DNA of 64,000 bases, from NCBI GenBank assembly GCA_045606265.1, contig JAZURO010000233.1, positions 1-64,000 on the forward strand, read 5' to 3'. The notes under the pieces are model-generated. The model was not told the DNA's origin, searched no databases, and worked only from the letters and a program-made list of their open reading frames with translations. Positions within the stretch are counted from its first letter, which is position 1; each line of letters begins with the position of its first letter. The DNA is from RGIG4608 sp045606265. GTDB lineage: Bacteria; Bacillota; Clostridia; Oscillospirales; CAG-272. This document shows, piece after piece, positions 33,878 through 43,263 of the stretch. The position numbers and the translations under genes are program-made.

Positions 33878-33919
33878 AATATACCTCCGAAAACCAGTAA
33901 GAAATATTACTTAACATTA

Positions 33920-33948
33920 ATTGTAACACATTTTAGAAGAATAAACAA
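33920..33948 (-). promoter_or_regulatory. Sigma-A promoter for the lepB operon
   Basis: On the minus strand: TTGTTT, 17-bp spacer, TACAAT, about 45 bp before the TTG start. Confidence 0.6.
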
Positions 33949-33997
33949 GTTTTTTTGAAAAAAATAAAAAAATATGATAAAAAAATTAAAAACGATA

Positions 33998-34026
33998 TTG
34001 ACAACTTTTGAAAAATATGCTAAGAT
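33998..34026 (+). promoter_or_regulatory. Sigma-A promoter for the nfeD-SPFH operon
   Basis: TTGACA, 17-bp spacer, TAAGAT. About 90 bp of leader follow, with an imperfect repeat of TTGAATTGTCAATTG and TTTTCAATTC sequences. Confidence 0.65.
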
Positions 34027-34113
34027 AAATTGAAACATAATATTGAATTGTCAATTGGCTTCTTTTTCGGCTTTTTCAATTCAAAATCTATAGATACATG
34101 TAAGGAGAACAAT

Positions 34114-34581
34114 ATGCTTGTTTATGTTTTGACGGGTATTTGGGCGGCATTGTTGGCTTGTTCAGTGCTCTATTCAATCTTTGGCGATGCTAAGTTTGGT
34201 GTCCCCGCTTCTGCTGCAACAGGCGCAGCTATGATAGTGTCTCTTGTAATGCCTGCAAATGAATTTTACGTAAGCTTCTTTGCACAGGTAGCTGTTGCCG
34301 GTGTTATCGTTGCTATACCTCTTATTTGGTATATCATAGCAGGTAAGGCAAATAGCGATAAGAGAATCAGAAAAGGAAAAGCTAATATTAGAGCTCTTAT
34401 TGGTCAAAGATGTCTTGTTGTTGAAGATATTTCCAACATCCATGACAAAGGCCTTGTAAAATATAAAGGCAATTTGTGGAGCGCGCGCTCTGTTAGCGAA
34501 AACGATTATATCGAAGAAGGTACGATCGTTGTCATTAACTATGTTGAGGGCGTTAAGCTCATTTGTTCAAGAGAAAGATAA
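34114..34581 (+). CDS. NfeD-family membrane protein
   Basis: 155 residues from the ATG at 34114 (AAGGAG upstream); an earlier in-frame ATG at 34030 has no RBS and is rejected. Three hydrophobic helices (about 1-20, 30-48, 54-75) are followed by a soluble OB-fold domain (about 95-155: GQRCLVVEDISNIHDKGLVKY, GTIVVINYVEGVKLIC). NfeD proteins pair with SPFH/flotillin proteins, and the partner follows 17 bp downstream. The pair is thought to organise membrane microdomains. Confidence 0.88.
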   Translation: MLVYVLTGIWAALLACSVLYSIFGDAKFGVPASAATGAAMIVSLVMPANEFYVSFFAQVAVAGVIVAIPLIWYIIAGKANSDKRIRKGKANIRALIGQRCLVVEDISNIHDKGLVKYKGNLWSARSVSENDYIEEGTIVVINYVEGVKLICSRER

Positions 34582-34598
34582 GAGGGAGGTAAAATAAT

Positions 34599-35627
34599 AT
34601 GTTGTTAGATTTGGTTTTGCTGTTTATAGCAGTTTTAGTTATTATTTTCCTTCTTGTTATTGCTCACCTCAGAATTGTTCCCGAATCTGAAGCTTGGGTA
34701 ATGGAAAGACTTGGCGTTTATTCAAGAACCTGGCACACAGGTCTTCATCTTAAGGTTCCTTTCATTGAAAAACAAAGAGGCGAACCTATTGATCTCAGAG
34801 AACAGATTCTTGTAATCGGTGAAAGCTTCAATCATAGCAAGTATCCCACAAAGAATGGTGATAAGCGTGAGCATTACGATAACGCATACAGCCCCATTCT
34901 CCACGCTCCTGAATCACAGCCCGTTATCACAAAGGATAACGTTAGAATGCTTGTTGATACAATCGTGTTCTATCAGGTAACTGATCCTAAACTCTTCGTT
35001 TACGGTCACAGATATCCTCTCCAGGCTATCGAGCATCTTGCCGCTACAACACTTCGTAACCTTATCGGTGACCTCGAACTTGACCAGACGTTGTCATCAA
35101 GAGACTTGATTAACGCAAAGCTCAGAACAACCCTTGACGACGCTACTGATGCTTGGGGTATCAGAATTACACGTGTTGAAATCAAGAACATCATTATCAA
35201 TGACGAACAGCTCAGCGCAGCGATGGAAAAACAGATGATCGCTGAACGTGAACGTAGAGCTGAGGTTATTAAGGCTGAGGGTTATAGAAAAGCTCAGATT
35301 CTTATGGCAGAAGGTGATAAGCAGTCTGAAATTCTTAGAGCTGAAGCAGCTAAGCAGAAAGCTATTCTTGAAGCTGAAGGTAAGAGAGAAGCTGATATCT
35401 GCGAAGGTGAAGGTGAAGCTGAAAGAATTATTTTGGTTGAACAGGCTAAGGCTGAGGGTATCAAGATGATCAATGCTTCTGAACCCGGTCAGGGAGCTCT
35501 TACTCTCAAGAGTCTTGATGCTCTTGCTAAGGTTGGTGAAGGTAACTCCAACACAATTATCGTACCTTCCGAACTCCAAGGTCTTGCAGGTCTTGCAAAG
35601 AGTGCGGCTGAGGTTTTTAACGCATAA
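34599..35627 (+). CDS. SPFH/stomatin-like membrane protein (QmcA-type)
   Basis: 342 residues. One N-terminal membrane helix (1-24), SPFH domain (about 25-215: RIVPESEAWVMERLGVYSRT, FYQVTDPKLFVYGH, LRNLIGDLELDQTLSSRDLI), then a long charged coiled coil of Glu/Ala/Lys repeats (about 215-295) and a hydrophobic C-terminal stretch. Such proteins oligomerise in the membrane and interact with NfeD, encoded just upstream, and sometimes with proteases. Residues ~85-105 (NGDKREHYDNAYSPILHAPE) are an insertion not common in stomatins. Confidence 0.92.
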   Translation: MLLDLVLLFIAVLVIIFLLVIAHLRIVPESEAWVMERLGVYSRTWHTGLHLKVPFIEKQRGEPIDLREQILVIGESFNHSKYPTKNGDKREHYDNAYSPILHAPESQPVITKDNVRMLVDTIVFYQVTDPKLFVYGHRYPLQAIEHLAATTLRNLIGDLELDQTLSSRDLINAKLRTTLDDATDAWGIRITRVEIKNIIINDEQLSAAMEKQMIAERERRAEVIKAEGYRKAQILMAEGDKQSEILRAEAAKQKAILEAEGKREADICEGEGEAERIILVEQAKAEGIKMINASEPGQGALTLKSLDALAKVGEGNSNTIIVPSELQGLAGLAKSAAEVFNA

Positions 35628-35649
35628 TGAATTGTAAATAATAGAATTG

Positions 35650-35681
35650 AAGGCACAAAGAAATTTGTGCCTTTCTTTTTT
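35650..35681 (+). terminator. Terminator after the SPFH gene
   Basis: AAGGCACAAA pairs with TTTGTGCCTT around GAAA and is followed by TTCTTTTTT. Confidence 0.9.
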
Positions 35682-35692
35682 CGCAAAAAGCT

Positions 35693-35721
35693 TTGACAAA
35701 AGCGTGTATATATAGTATAAT
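35693..35721 (+). promoter_or_regulatory. Sigma-A promoter for rsmE
   Basis: TTGACA, 17-bp spacer, TATAAT, a perfect consensus pair 37 bp before the start. Confidence 0.88.
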
Positions 35722-35757
35722 GAATTAATTTAATAAAGTACTGCAAAGAGGTAAATT

Positions 35758-36504
35758 ATGCCAAGATTTTTTGTTAATCAGAATCAAATTGAAGAAGAAT
35801 ATGTAACTATTTACGGTGAGGATGCTCATCATATCTCGAGATCTTTGCGAATGGCGGTTGGCGAACATATAATCGTTTCCGACTCTGAAAAATACGAATT
35901 TGATTGCGTTCTTGAATTATTTGCGGACGGATATGTTAAAGCTAAAATAGTAAATAGATTCATTTCAGAGAGTGAATTACCAATAAAAATACATCTGTTC
36001 CAAGCAATTCCAAAGGGAGATAAGCTTGACTTTATTATTCAGAAATCGGTTGAGTGCGGTGTTTATGAAATCACACCATTTGAAAGCGAGTATTGTGTTG
36101 TCAAGGTTAAGAGGGATGCAGAGGAAAGAAAAACCGAGCGAAGAAATAAAATAGCACTTGAAGCCGCTAAGCAGTGCGGAAGGGGAATAATTCCAAAGGT
36201 TAAAAACAGTATATCTTTTGCCCAAATGGTGCAAGCTGCTTCAAATTGTGATGCAGTATTATTCTGCTATGAGGGACAGGAAACCGAGCCGATTGGAACT
36301 GCTATAAATAGAATAAAAAAGGGAAAAGATATACAATCCTTGGCTGTAATAATAGGTAGCGAAGGCGGATTTTCAAATGATGAAGCACTTCTTATAAAGT
36401 CACACGGATTTAATTCTGTTGGGCTCGGTAAAAGAATTTTGAGGGCTGAAACTGCTGCAATTTTTGCTCTTAGCTGTCTAGTGTATGAATTTGAATTAAA
36501 GTAG
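35758..36504 (+). CDS. rsmE: 16S rRNA (uracil1498-N3)-methyltransferase RsmE
   Basis: 248 residues. N-terminal PUA-like part (about 1-70), then a SPOUT methyltransferase with a deep knot: IGSEGGFSNDEALLIKSHGF and LGKRILRAETAAIFALS. The KSVECGVYEITPFESEYCVVK segment is typical. It methylates U1498 in the decoding centre of the 30S subunit. Unlike many Firmicutes, no prmA gene is next to it. Monocistronic, from a near-perfect promoter. Confidence 0.94.
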   Translation: MPRFFVNQNQIEEEYVTIYGEDAHHISRSLRMAVGEHIIVSDSEKYEFDCVLELFADGYVKAKIVNRFISESELPIKIHLFQAIPKGDKLDFIIQKSVECGVYEITPFESEYCVVKVKRDAEERKTERRNKIALEAAKQCGRGIIPKVKNSISFAQMVQAASNCDAVLFCYEGQETEPIGTAINRIKKGKDIQSLAVIIGSEGGFSNDEALLIKSHGFNSVGLGKRILRAETAAIFALSCLVYEFELK

Positions 36505-36580
36505 AGCAAAGTTTTAACATAAAAATATAAAAAAAGCACAAAAAAAATTAAAAAAATTAGAGAAAATATCAAAATACCTA

Positions 36581-36609
36581 TTGAAAAATAACAAAAACTG
36601 TTGTATAAT
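36581..36609 (+). promoter_or_regulatory. Sigma-A promoter for the CdaR-like regulator
   Basis: TTGAAA, 17-bp spacer, TATAAT, 52 bp upstream of the start codon. Confidence 0.78.
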
Positions 36610-36660
36610 ATAGTACAGTATGTACAAAAACTTTTAATCTAAAAATTGAGAGGTTTAATT

Positions 36661-37746
36661 ATGTCTAACAGATTATTTCAGGGTGTAGTTCACCAGATGA
36701 AGGATGCAGTTGATCGTGTGATCGGCGTTGTTGATGAAAATGGCGTTGTGGTTGCTTGCTCAGAGCTTACTAAAATCGGTGAAGTAGTTCCTGGTGTTGC
36801 AGAAGAAGTATCTTATTCTGCTAAGATGTTTACTTTGCTTGGTAATACATATTGTCCCATTACATCCGGTACAAAATCAGAGTATTTTGTATTTGTGGAA
36901 GGTGATGACAAAATGGCAGAAAAGGTTGCCAAAATACTTGTTGTTTCTTTTGCGAATATCAAAAACCTTTATGATGAAAAATATGATAAGGGCTCATTCA
37001 TTAAGAATATAATTCTTGATAATATTCTTCCCAGTGACATATATATTAAGAGCAAGGAGCTTCATTTCAATACAGAAGAGGTTAGAATTGTATTTCTTAT
37101 CAAGTTCTACGGCAGAACAGATATGATGCCTTTTGAAATGCTTCAAAATATGTTTCCGGATAAATCTAAGGATTATATCATTAGTGTTGGCGAACAGGAT
37201 GTTGTTCTTGTAAAGGACATCAAGCCCGGTACTGAAGCCCGTGATATTGAGAAAATGGCAAATTCAATTGTTAATACTCTTAACAATGATTATTATGCAA
37301 AGGTTTCAATCGGTGTATCTACCATTGTCGATAACATCAAGGATTTGGCAAGAGCATATAAGGAAGCTCAGGTTGCACTTGATGTTGGAAAAGTATTTGA
37401 AACCGAAAAGAACATTATCAGCTATGAAAATCTTGGTATAGGAAGACTTATTTATCAGCTTCCTACTACAATGTGTGAAATGTTCCTTCAAGAAGTATTC
37501 AAAAAAGGAAGTCTTGATTCTCTCGATAGAGAAACTCTTATGACAATTCAGTGTTTCTTTGAAAATAATCTTAACGTATCCGAGACATCAAGAAAGCTTT
37601 TCGTACACAGAAATACACTTGTTTACAGACTTGAAAAGATCAGAAAGCTCACAGGTCTTGATCTTCGTGAATTTGAACACGCAATCACATTCAAGGTTGC
37701 ACTTATGGTTCAGAAATATCTCAAGTCAATTTCCACAAAATATTGA
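36661..37746 (+). CDS. CdaR/SdaR-family sugar-diacid-type transcriptional regulator
   Basis: 361 residues from the ATG at 36661 (RBS GAGAGG); an in-frame TTG at 36646 lies in the RBS. N-terminal putative sugar-diacid sensing domain (about 1-130: GVVHQMKDAVDRVIGVVDEN, FVEGDDKMAEKVAKIL), a GGDEF-like middle (about 150-270: VSIGVSTIVDNIKDLARAYK), and a PucR-type C-terminal helix-turn-helix (FFENNLNVSETSRKLFVHRN). CdaR activates glycerate and glucarate genes in E. coli. No such genes are near, so the effector and targets here are unknown. A hairpin follows the gene. Confidence 0.88.
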   Translation: MSNRLFQGVVHQMKDAVDRVIGVVDENGVVVACSELTKIGEVVPGVAEEVSYSAKMFTLLGNTYCPITSGTKSEYFVFVEGDDKMAEKVAKILVVSFANIKNLYDEKYDKGSFIKNIILDNILPSDIYIKSKELHFNTEEVRIVFLIKFYGRTDMMPFEMLQNMFPDKSKDYIISVGEQDVVLVKDIKPGTEARDIEKMANSIVNTLNNDYYAKVSIGVSTIVDNIKDLARAYKEAQVALDVGKVFETEKNIISYENLGIGRLIYQLPTTMCEMFLQEVFKKGSLDSLDRETLMTIQCFFENNLNVSETSRKLFVHRNTLVYRLEKIRKLTGLDLREFEHAITFKVALMVQKYLKSISTKY

Positions 37747-37761
37747 TTTGTACTTAAATTT

Positions 37762-37790
37762 AAGCGAAACGGCCAAAATCCGTTTCGCTT
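37762..37790 (+). terminator. Hairpin after the regulator gene, weak terminator
   Basis: AAGCGAAACGG pairs perfectly with CCGTTTCGCTT (11 bp), but the sequence after it is not U-rich, so termination may be partial. Confidence 0.55.
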
Positions 37791-37837
37791 AGTCTCGTTC
37801 ATAAACTACTTATAATACTATGGAAATGGAGATATAT

Positions 37838-39238
37838 ATGAAAAAACTATTATCAATATTGGCTATATTTCTTCTTTTGGCATTGACATTTTCAATTTCA
37901 TCTTGTATTCCGTTTGTTCAATCGAATACAAATACTACAAGCAGTTCCGTTAATCATAATAACAATATTCAGAATCCCGATTCAGAGCAAAAAGATCCAA
38001 TAGATTATTCAGATACATTCTATCTCATTGACGCACTTTTCAAGAATTTTTCTATTTTTGATGTTGATTATGAAAAGGCAATGCTTGCTGCAATAAAAGC
38101 ATACGTTGAAACAACGGGAGATAAATATGCAGTTTACTATACACCGGAAGAATTTGCAGAAATGACCGCAGAAAACAACGGTGACTTGTACGGTATTGGT
38201 GTTCAGGTAATATTCGATTATGAAGAATATTTTATGGAGCTTATTCTTATTATGCCCGACTCACCTGCGCAAGGCAAGCTTGAAATCGGAGATAAGGTTA
38301 CTCATATCATCTTGGATGGAGAAAAAATCGCACTTGCCGATATAGTAGCTGAAAACAAAGAAAAAATCAAAACACTTTATCCCAGCTATACGGATGAAGA
38401 GATCAATAATGCAGCTTGTTATGAAACATTCGAATATGCTGTATCAAAGCTCAAAGGACCCGAAGGAACATACACTGAGTTTGTTATAGACAGAAACGGA
38501 CAGACTCAAGATATGAAGATTAAAAGAGCAAAGGTTAAAACAGTTTCTGTAACTGCAAAAAAATCCGTACGTGATTCTGAGGTAGGAATAATTCAGATCA
38601 GCCAATTTGATCTGACAACTCCCACACAGTTCAAGAGCTGTATGGATTCCTTGATTGCAGACGGCTGCAATAAATTTGTGTTTGACGTTAGAAATAATCC
38701 CGGTGGAGATCTGGCATCTGTAACAGCAGTTTTAAGTACTTTGTTGCAAAAGGATGATGTGATTGTATCAACCAAAGACCATCAAGGAAATACAAAGATT
38801 ACCAAGGTAGGAGTTGTAAATTATTCTTCAAATTCCAACTATTCTACTTGTAGCGTTACTGAAAGAGATATTGGAAAATACCGCGGTTACGAATTTGTAG
38901 TGCTTGCAAATGAAAATTCTGCAAGTGCTGCCGAATTGTTTACAGCTGCTCTTCGTGATCACAAGCTCGCTCAGATTGTAGGTGTTAAGACTTACGGTAA
39001 GGGAAGTGTTCAGAGTATTATAGACCTTTCCTATTACGGTGATGCTTATCACGGAGCTCTTAAACTCACAACTCAGCTCTATTTCCCGCCCTGTGGTGTT
39101 GGTTATGACGGTGGAATAGGTATAACACCCAATTACACGGTTGAGCTTGAGGGCATTGCTGCCGACACACATTTCTATAAGCTTACAGAAGATATTGATA
39201 ACCAGCTTCAAAAGGCTGTATCTATTTTGATTGATTAA
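37838..39238 (+). CDS. S41-family (CtpA-like) carboxy-terminal processing protease, lipoprotein
   Basis: 466 residues from the ATG at 37838, chosen by its GGAG and by the signal peptide; lipobox ISSC (Cys23). A linker of Ser/Asn repeats (about 30-50) leads to a PDZ domain (about 115-230: LYGIGVQVIFDYEEYFMEL, SPAQGKLEIGDKV, with an inserted helical region), then the protease domain. The catalytic Ser is in NENSASAAELFTAAL and Lys in VKTYGKGSVQ. It would cut proteins outside the membrane, often at their C-terminus. It is 23 bp ahead of greA. Confidence 0.9.
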   Translation: MKKLLSILAIFLLLALTFSISSCIPFVQSNTNTTSSSVNHNNNIQNPDSEQKDPIDYSDTFYLIDALFKNFSIFDVDYEKAMLAAIKAYVETTGDKYAVYYTPEEFAEMTAENNGDLYGIGVQVIFDYEEYFMELILIMPDSPAQGKLEIGDKVTHIILDGEKIALADIVAENKEKIKTLYPSYTDEEINNAACYETFEYAVSKLKGPEGTYTEFVIDRNGQTQDMKIKRAKVKTVSVTAKKSVRDSEVGIIQISQFDLTTPTQFKSCMDSLIADGCNKFVFDVRNNPGGDLASVTAVLSTLLQKDDVIVSTKDHQGNTKITKVGVVNYSSNSNYSTCSVTERDIGKYRGYEFVVLANENSASAAELFTAALRDHKLAQIVGVKTYGKGSVQSIIDLSYYGDAYHGALKLTTQLYFPPCGVGYDGGIGITPNYTVELEGIAADTHFYKLTEDIDNQLQKAVSILID

Positions 39239-39261
39239 TTTATTTGACAGGAGATTTAATT

Positions 39262-39744
39262 ATGGCAAAGGCAAAACAAATGTTGTACACAAAAGAAGGT
39301 TTTGAAGCACTTCAAGCTGAACTTAAAGAGCGTCAGACAGTAAAACGCGAAGAGATCAAAGAAGCTATTGCAACCGCACGTTCTTTCGGCGACCTTTCGG
39401 AAAACTCCGAATATGATGCAGCGAGAAATGAGCAGGCACAGAACGAAGCAAGAATTCTTGAACTTCAAGCACTTATTGATAATGCTCTTATCATAGATGA
39501 AACAAAAATTGATTCAAGCGTTATAAGTATCGGTTCCACAGTTAAAGTATATGATAATGACTTTGACGAAGAAATTGAATATAGCATAGTTGGTTCAAAC
39601 GAGGTTGATCCTCTCTCCGGAAAAATCTCTGACCAATCTCCCATTGGTCACGCACTTATGGGTAAGAGTGCAGGCGCTGAGGTTGTTGTAGAAGTACCTT
39701 CCGGCACAATTTCTATGAAAATCCTTAAAGTAACAAGAAAATAA
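39262..39744 (+). CDS. greA: Transcription elongation factor GreA
   Basis: 160 residues from the ATG at 39262, behind CAGGAG. N-terminal coiled coil with KREEIKEAIATARSFGDLSE and NSEYDAARNEQAQNEARI (the acidic tip residues Asp/Glu are present), then the FKBP-like C-terminal domain with VGSNEVDPLSGKISDQSPIG. GreA rescues stalled RNA polymerase by stimulating transcript cleavage. The next gene, lysS, starts 20 bp on; a greA-lysS pair is common in Firmicutes. Confidence 0.96.
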   Translation: MAKAKQMLYTKEGFEALQAELKERQTVKREEIKEAIATARSFGDLSENSEYDAARNEQAQNEARILELQALIDNALIIDETKIDSSVISIGSTVKVYDNDFDEEIEYSIVGSNEVDPLSGKISDQSPIGHALMGKSAGAEVVVEVPSGTISMKILKVTRK

Positions 39745-39764
39745 TCCTTTATTGGGAGGTTAAA

Positions 39765-41279
39765 ATGTCAGAACTTAATAACATCAATGAAGAAATTGTT
39801 TCTCTTGACGAAGAAAGAGAGCTTAATTCAATACTTCAAATAAGAAGGGATAAACTTGCTGCACTTAAAGAAGCCGGAAACGATCCCTTTGAAAAGGTAA
39901 AGTATGATTTTGATACTTACAGTATTGATATAAAGAACAATTTTGATGAATACAATGAAAAAGATGTAAAAATTGCAGGCCGTATTATGAGTCGCAGAGA
40001 TATGGGAAAAGCCAACTTTATCGACGTTATGGACGGCAAGGGAAGAATTCAATGCTACATTCGTATAAACGATATAGGCGAAGAAGCATTTGAACAGTAT
40101 AAAAAGTGGGATATCGGTGATATTGTCGGTGTCAGCGGAAAGGTATTTCTTACAAGACGAGGAGAGATTTCCGTTCACGTATATTCTATTGAGCTTCTTG
40201 CAAAGAGTTTGCTTCCTCTTCCTGAAAAATTCCACGGATTGAGAGATACCGACCTCAGATACAGACAAAGATACGTTGATCTTATTATGAATCCCGAGGT
40301 TAAGGATACATTTGTAAAGAGAAGTCTTATACTTAAATATATCAGAGAGTATCTTGACGGTAAGGGCTTCCTTGAAGTAGATACGCCAATTCTTGTTCCT
40401 CTTGAAATCGGTGCAAGTGCCCGTCCTTTTAAGACACATCATAATACACTCGATATGGATATGTATCTTCGTATAGAAACAGAACTTTATCTCAAACGTC
40501 TTATTGTTGGCGGTATGGATAAGGTTTACGAGGTTGGACGTATTTTCAGAAATGAAGGTATGGATACAAAGCACAATCCTGAGTTCACATCTATTGAGCT
40601 TTATCAGGCATTTACGGATTATAAGGGTATGATGGATCTTGTTGAAGAGATGAACAAAATGCTTGCAGAAAAGGTATGCGGTTCCACTCTCATCACATAT
40701 CAGGGCAAAGATATTGATATGTCCAAGTGGGAACGTCTTACAATGGTTGAAGCAGTTAAAAAGTATGCGGGTGTTGACTATTATGATTGGAAATCCGATG
40801 AAGATGCAAGAGCTTGCGCTAAGGAGCACCACGTAGAAGTTCCTCAAAATGCAACTAAGGGAACAGTACTTGTTGAGTTCTTTGATGCATTTGTTGAAGA
40901 ACATCTTATTCAACCCACGTTTATCTATGATTATCCCGTTGAGAACAGTCCTCTTGCAAAGAGAAAGCCCGAAGATCCCGCATTTACAGAAAGATTTGAA
41001 TACTTTATCAACGCAACTGAATTCGGTAATGCGTTTAGCGAACTGAATGATCCAATTGATCAGAGAGAACGTTTTGAAAAGCAGGTAGCAGCAAAGAAGA
41101 AGGATGAGCCCAACTGCAACGCTGAGGTTGATTACGACTACGTAACTGCCCTTGAATACGGTCTTGCTCCCACGGGCGGACTTGGATTTGGTGTTGACAG
41201 ACTTGTTATGCTTCTTACTGATTCAGCATCAATTCGTGACGTACTCTTGTTCCCAACTATGAAACCTTTGGCTGAATAA
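39765..41279 (+). CDS. lysS: Lysyl-tRNA synthetase, class II
   Basis: 504 residues. Anticodon-binding OB fold (about 60-165: VKIAGRIMSRRDMGKANFID), then the class II core with FLEVDTPILVPLEIGASARP (motif 1), FRNEGMDTKHNPEFTSIELY (motif 2) and GLGFGVDRLVMLLT (motif 3). Charges tRNA-Lys. RBS TTGGGAGG precedes the ATG. A strong terminator follows at 41285. It ends the S41-greA-lysS unit. Confidence 0.97.
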   Translation: MSELNNINEEIVSLDEERELNSILQIRRDKLAALKEAGNDPFEKVKYDFDTYSIDIKNNFDEYNEKDVKIAGRIMSRRDMGKANFIDVMDGKGRIQCYIRINDIGEEAFEQYKKWDIGDIVGVSGKVFLTRRGEISVHVYSIELLAKSLLPLPEKFHGLRDTDLRYRQRYVDLIMNPEVKDTFVKRSLILKYIREYLDGKGFLEVDTPILVPLEIGASARPFKTHHNTLDMDMYLRIETELYLKRLIVGGMDKVYEVGRIFRNEGMDTKHNPEFTSIELYQAFTDYKGMMDLVEEMNKMLAEKVCGSTLITYQGKDIDMSKWERLTMVEAVKKYAGVDYYDWKSDEDARACAKEHHVEVPQNATKGTVLVEFFDAFVEEHLIQPTFIYDYPVENSPLAKRKPEDPAFTERFEYFINATEFGNAFSELNDPIDQRERFEKQVAAKKKDEPNCNAEVDYDYVTALEYGLAPTGGLGFGVDRLVMLLTDSASIRDVLLFPTMKPLAE

Positions 41280-41284
41280 TTTTT

Positions 41285-41316
41285 AAGAGCTTGGAATTTT
41301 CCAAGCTCTTTTTTTG
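41285..41316 (+). terminator. Terminator after lysS
   Basis: AAGAGCTTGG pairs with CCAAGCTCTT around AATTTT and is followed by a run of T. Confidence 0.92.
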
Positions 41317-41325
41317 TAATATCTA

Positions 41326-41353
41326 TTGAAAAATAAATAAAAAATGGTATAAT
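41326..41353 (+). promoter_or_regulatory. Sigma-A promoter for dxs
   Basis: TTGAAA, 16-bp spacer, TATAAT, 31 bp upstream of the start codon. Confidence 0.78.
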
Positions 41354-41383
41354 AATATAGATACACTAAATTTGGAGAATTTT

Positions 41384-43252
41384 ATGGCAGAATATAAATA
41401 TCTTGACAGAATTAATTCTCCTGCAGACCTTAAAAAAATGCAGGAGGAAGATATAATTCCTCTTGCTGAGGAAATAAGGCATTTTTTAATTGAAAAAGTT
41501 GAACAAAACGGAGGTCATCTTGCTTCAAATCTTGGTACTGTTGAGCTTACACTGGCAATTCACCGTGTGTTCGATATACCGAGGGATCATCTGATTTTTG
41601 ACGTTGGACACCAAAGCTATGTTCATAAGATTATAACGGGAAGAAAAGACCGGTTTGATGAGCTTAGACAGGGCGGTGGGCTTAGTGGCTTTACAAAACG
41701 CAACGAAAGTGAGTATGATTGCTTTGGCGCAGGTCACAGTTCTACTTCAATCTCAGCGGGTCTTGGCTTTGCTCACGCAGATAAATTGCAAGGGAATGAT
41801 GCCGCAACAATTGTTGTTCTCGGCGATGGAGCATTTACCGGTGGAATGGTGCATGAAGCACTCAATAATTGCGACAGAAATCTTAAACTCATTATTATTC
41901 TGAATCAAAACGAAATGTCAATATCAAAAAATATTGGCAGCTTTGCAAAGATATTAACCAAGCTCCGTTTAAGAGAAGGATATGTAAATACTAAAACGGT
42001 TACACGAAAAATCATTTCTTCCATACCATTAATTGGTAAACCCATATTTAAGTTTTTAAGAATGATTAAAAAGAGAATCAAGGATATGTTCTATGGATCA
42101 AACTACTTTGAGAATCTTGGCTTGTTTTATATTGGTCCTATCGACGGAAATGATGAAAAACAGGTTGAAAATGCGTTGAGGTTGGCAAAATCCTGCAATG
42201 AGAGTGTTCTTGTGCATATTAATACCGTAAAGGGTAAGGGATATGAACCGGCGGAAAAGGACCCTGGAAAATATCACGGCATTTCTCCAAAGAGCGCCAA
42301 GGTGCAATATACTAACTTTTCAAATGAATTTGGCAAATATTTAGTAGATTCAGCTGAAAAGGATGATAAGATTTGTGCCATAACAGCTGCAATGCTTGAC
42401 GGCACAGGACTTTGCGAATTTGCATCCAAATATCCCGCACGAACGTTCGACGTTGGAATTGCAGAAGAACACGCATTAACCTTTGCCTGCGGCTTGGCCG
42501 CAGAGGGTATGAAACCTTATTTTGCTGTGTATTCTACCTTTTTGCAAAGATCGTACGATCAAATAATACACGATATGGCTCTGCAAAATCTACCCGTTAA
42601 TCTATGTATAGACAGAGCGGGGCTTAATCCGTCGGACGGCGCTACACATCACGGAATTTATGACGTTGCAATGCTTTCACAGATCCCTAATATTACCCTA
42701 TATGCTCCTGCAACATACAGTGCATTACATACTGCTATGAAGCTATCCCAAACTCTCAACTCTCCCTGTGCAATACGATATAACAAAGGCGAGGAAAAGC
42801 AAGAGATTGTGAATGAGTTTTACAGCAACGGTTCCTGCAATTTTGGTATAAAAACAAATTTTGATGATTCGGAATCACTTGATGCATTGATAATTACTCA
42901 CGGATCTATAGCTGTTGAGGCAATCAAAGCAGGCAAAATACTTCAAGACAAGGGAATTAATTTGGGAATTATTCTGGCTGAAAGAATTATGCCTTATACC
43001 GATTTGGTAAAAGATGTAGAATCCGTTTTGCCTCAAAAGAGCATTAAGATAATCACTCTTGAAGAAGAGATCAAGGCAGGCGGGTTTGGTATGATGCTAT
43101 TGGATAAGCTTAATAAAAAACAGATTATGGGCAATAAAAAGACTTTGATTATCGCCTTGGAAGATACGTTTGCTGATAAATATGAGAAAAATATATATAA
43201 GTCTTTTGCTCTTGATGCCGAATCAATAGCCGAGCGAATTATTAATATGTAA
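41384..43252 (+). CDS. dxs: 1-deoxy-D-xylulose-5-phosphate synthase
   Basis: 622 residues from the ATG at 41384 (GGAG upstream); a TTG in the RBS is rejected. Thiamine diphosphate site: GHQSYVHKI, LGDGAFTGGMVHEALNN (GDG...N, about 143-170). Transketolase-like middle domain has DVGIAEEHALTFACGL and DRAGLNPSDGATHHG. Catalyses the first step of the MEP isoprenoid pathway from pyruvate and glyceraldehyde 3-phosphate. It is followed 11 bp later by a DtxR-like gene, so the two are probably one transcript. Confidence 0.95.
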   Translation: MAEYKYLDRINSPADLKKMQEEDIIPLAEEIRHFLIEKVEQNGGHLASNLGTVELTLAIHRVFDIPRDHLIFDVGHQSYVHKIITGRKDRFDELRQGGGLSGFTKRNESEYDCFGAGHSSTSISAGLGFAHADKLQGNDAATIVVLGDGAFTGGMVHEALNNCDRNLKLIIILNQNEMSISKNIGSFAKILTKLRLREGYVNTKTVTRKIISSIPLIGKPIFKFLRMIKKRIKDMFYGSNYFENLGLFYIGPIDGNDEKQVENALRLAKSCNESVLVHINTVKGKGYEPAEKDPGKYHGISPKSAKVQYTNFSNEFGKYLVDSAEKDDKICAITAAMLDGTGLCEFASKYPARTFDVGIAEEHALTFACGLAAEGMKPYFAVYSTFLQRSYDQIIHDMALQNLPVNLCIDRAGLNPSDGATHHGIYDVAMLSQIPNITLYAPATYSALHTAMKLSQTLNSPCAIRYNKGEEKQEIVNEFYSNGSCNFGIKTNFDDSESLDALIITHGSIAVEAIKAGKILQDKGINLGIILAERIMPYTDLVKDVESVLPQKSIKIITLEEEIKAGGFGMMLLDKLNKKQIMGNKKTLIIALEDTFADKYEKNIYKSFALDAESIAERIINM

Positions 43253-43263
43253 AGGAGGGCACT

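Noticed and set aside
35097..35699. Open frame of 200 codons on the minus strand over the SPFH gene
   Set aside because: Serine/leucine/phenylalanine-rich translation is the mirror of the Glu/Ala/Lys coiled coil; no start signal.
39828..40913. Long open frame (361 codons) on the minus strand inside lysS
   Set aside because: Fully antisense to a well supported synthetase; Cys/Phe/Ile-rich translation with no domain and no RBS. A shadow of lysS codon use.
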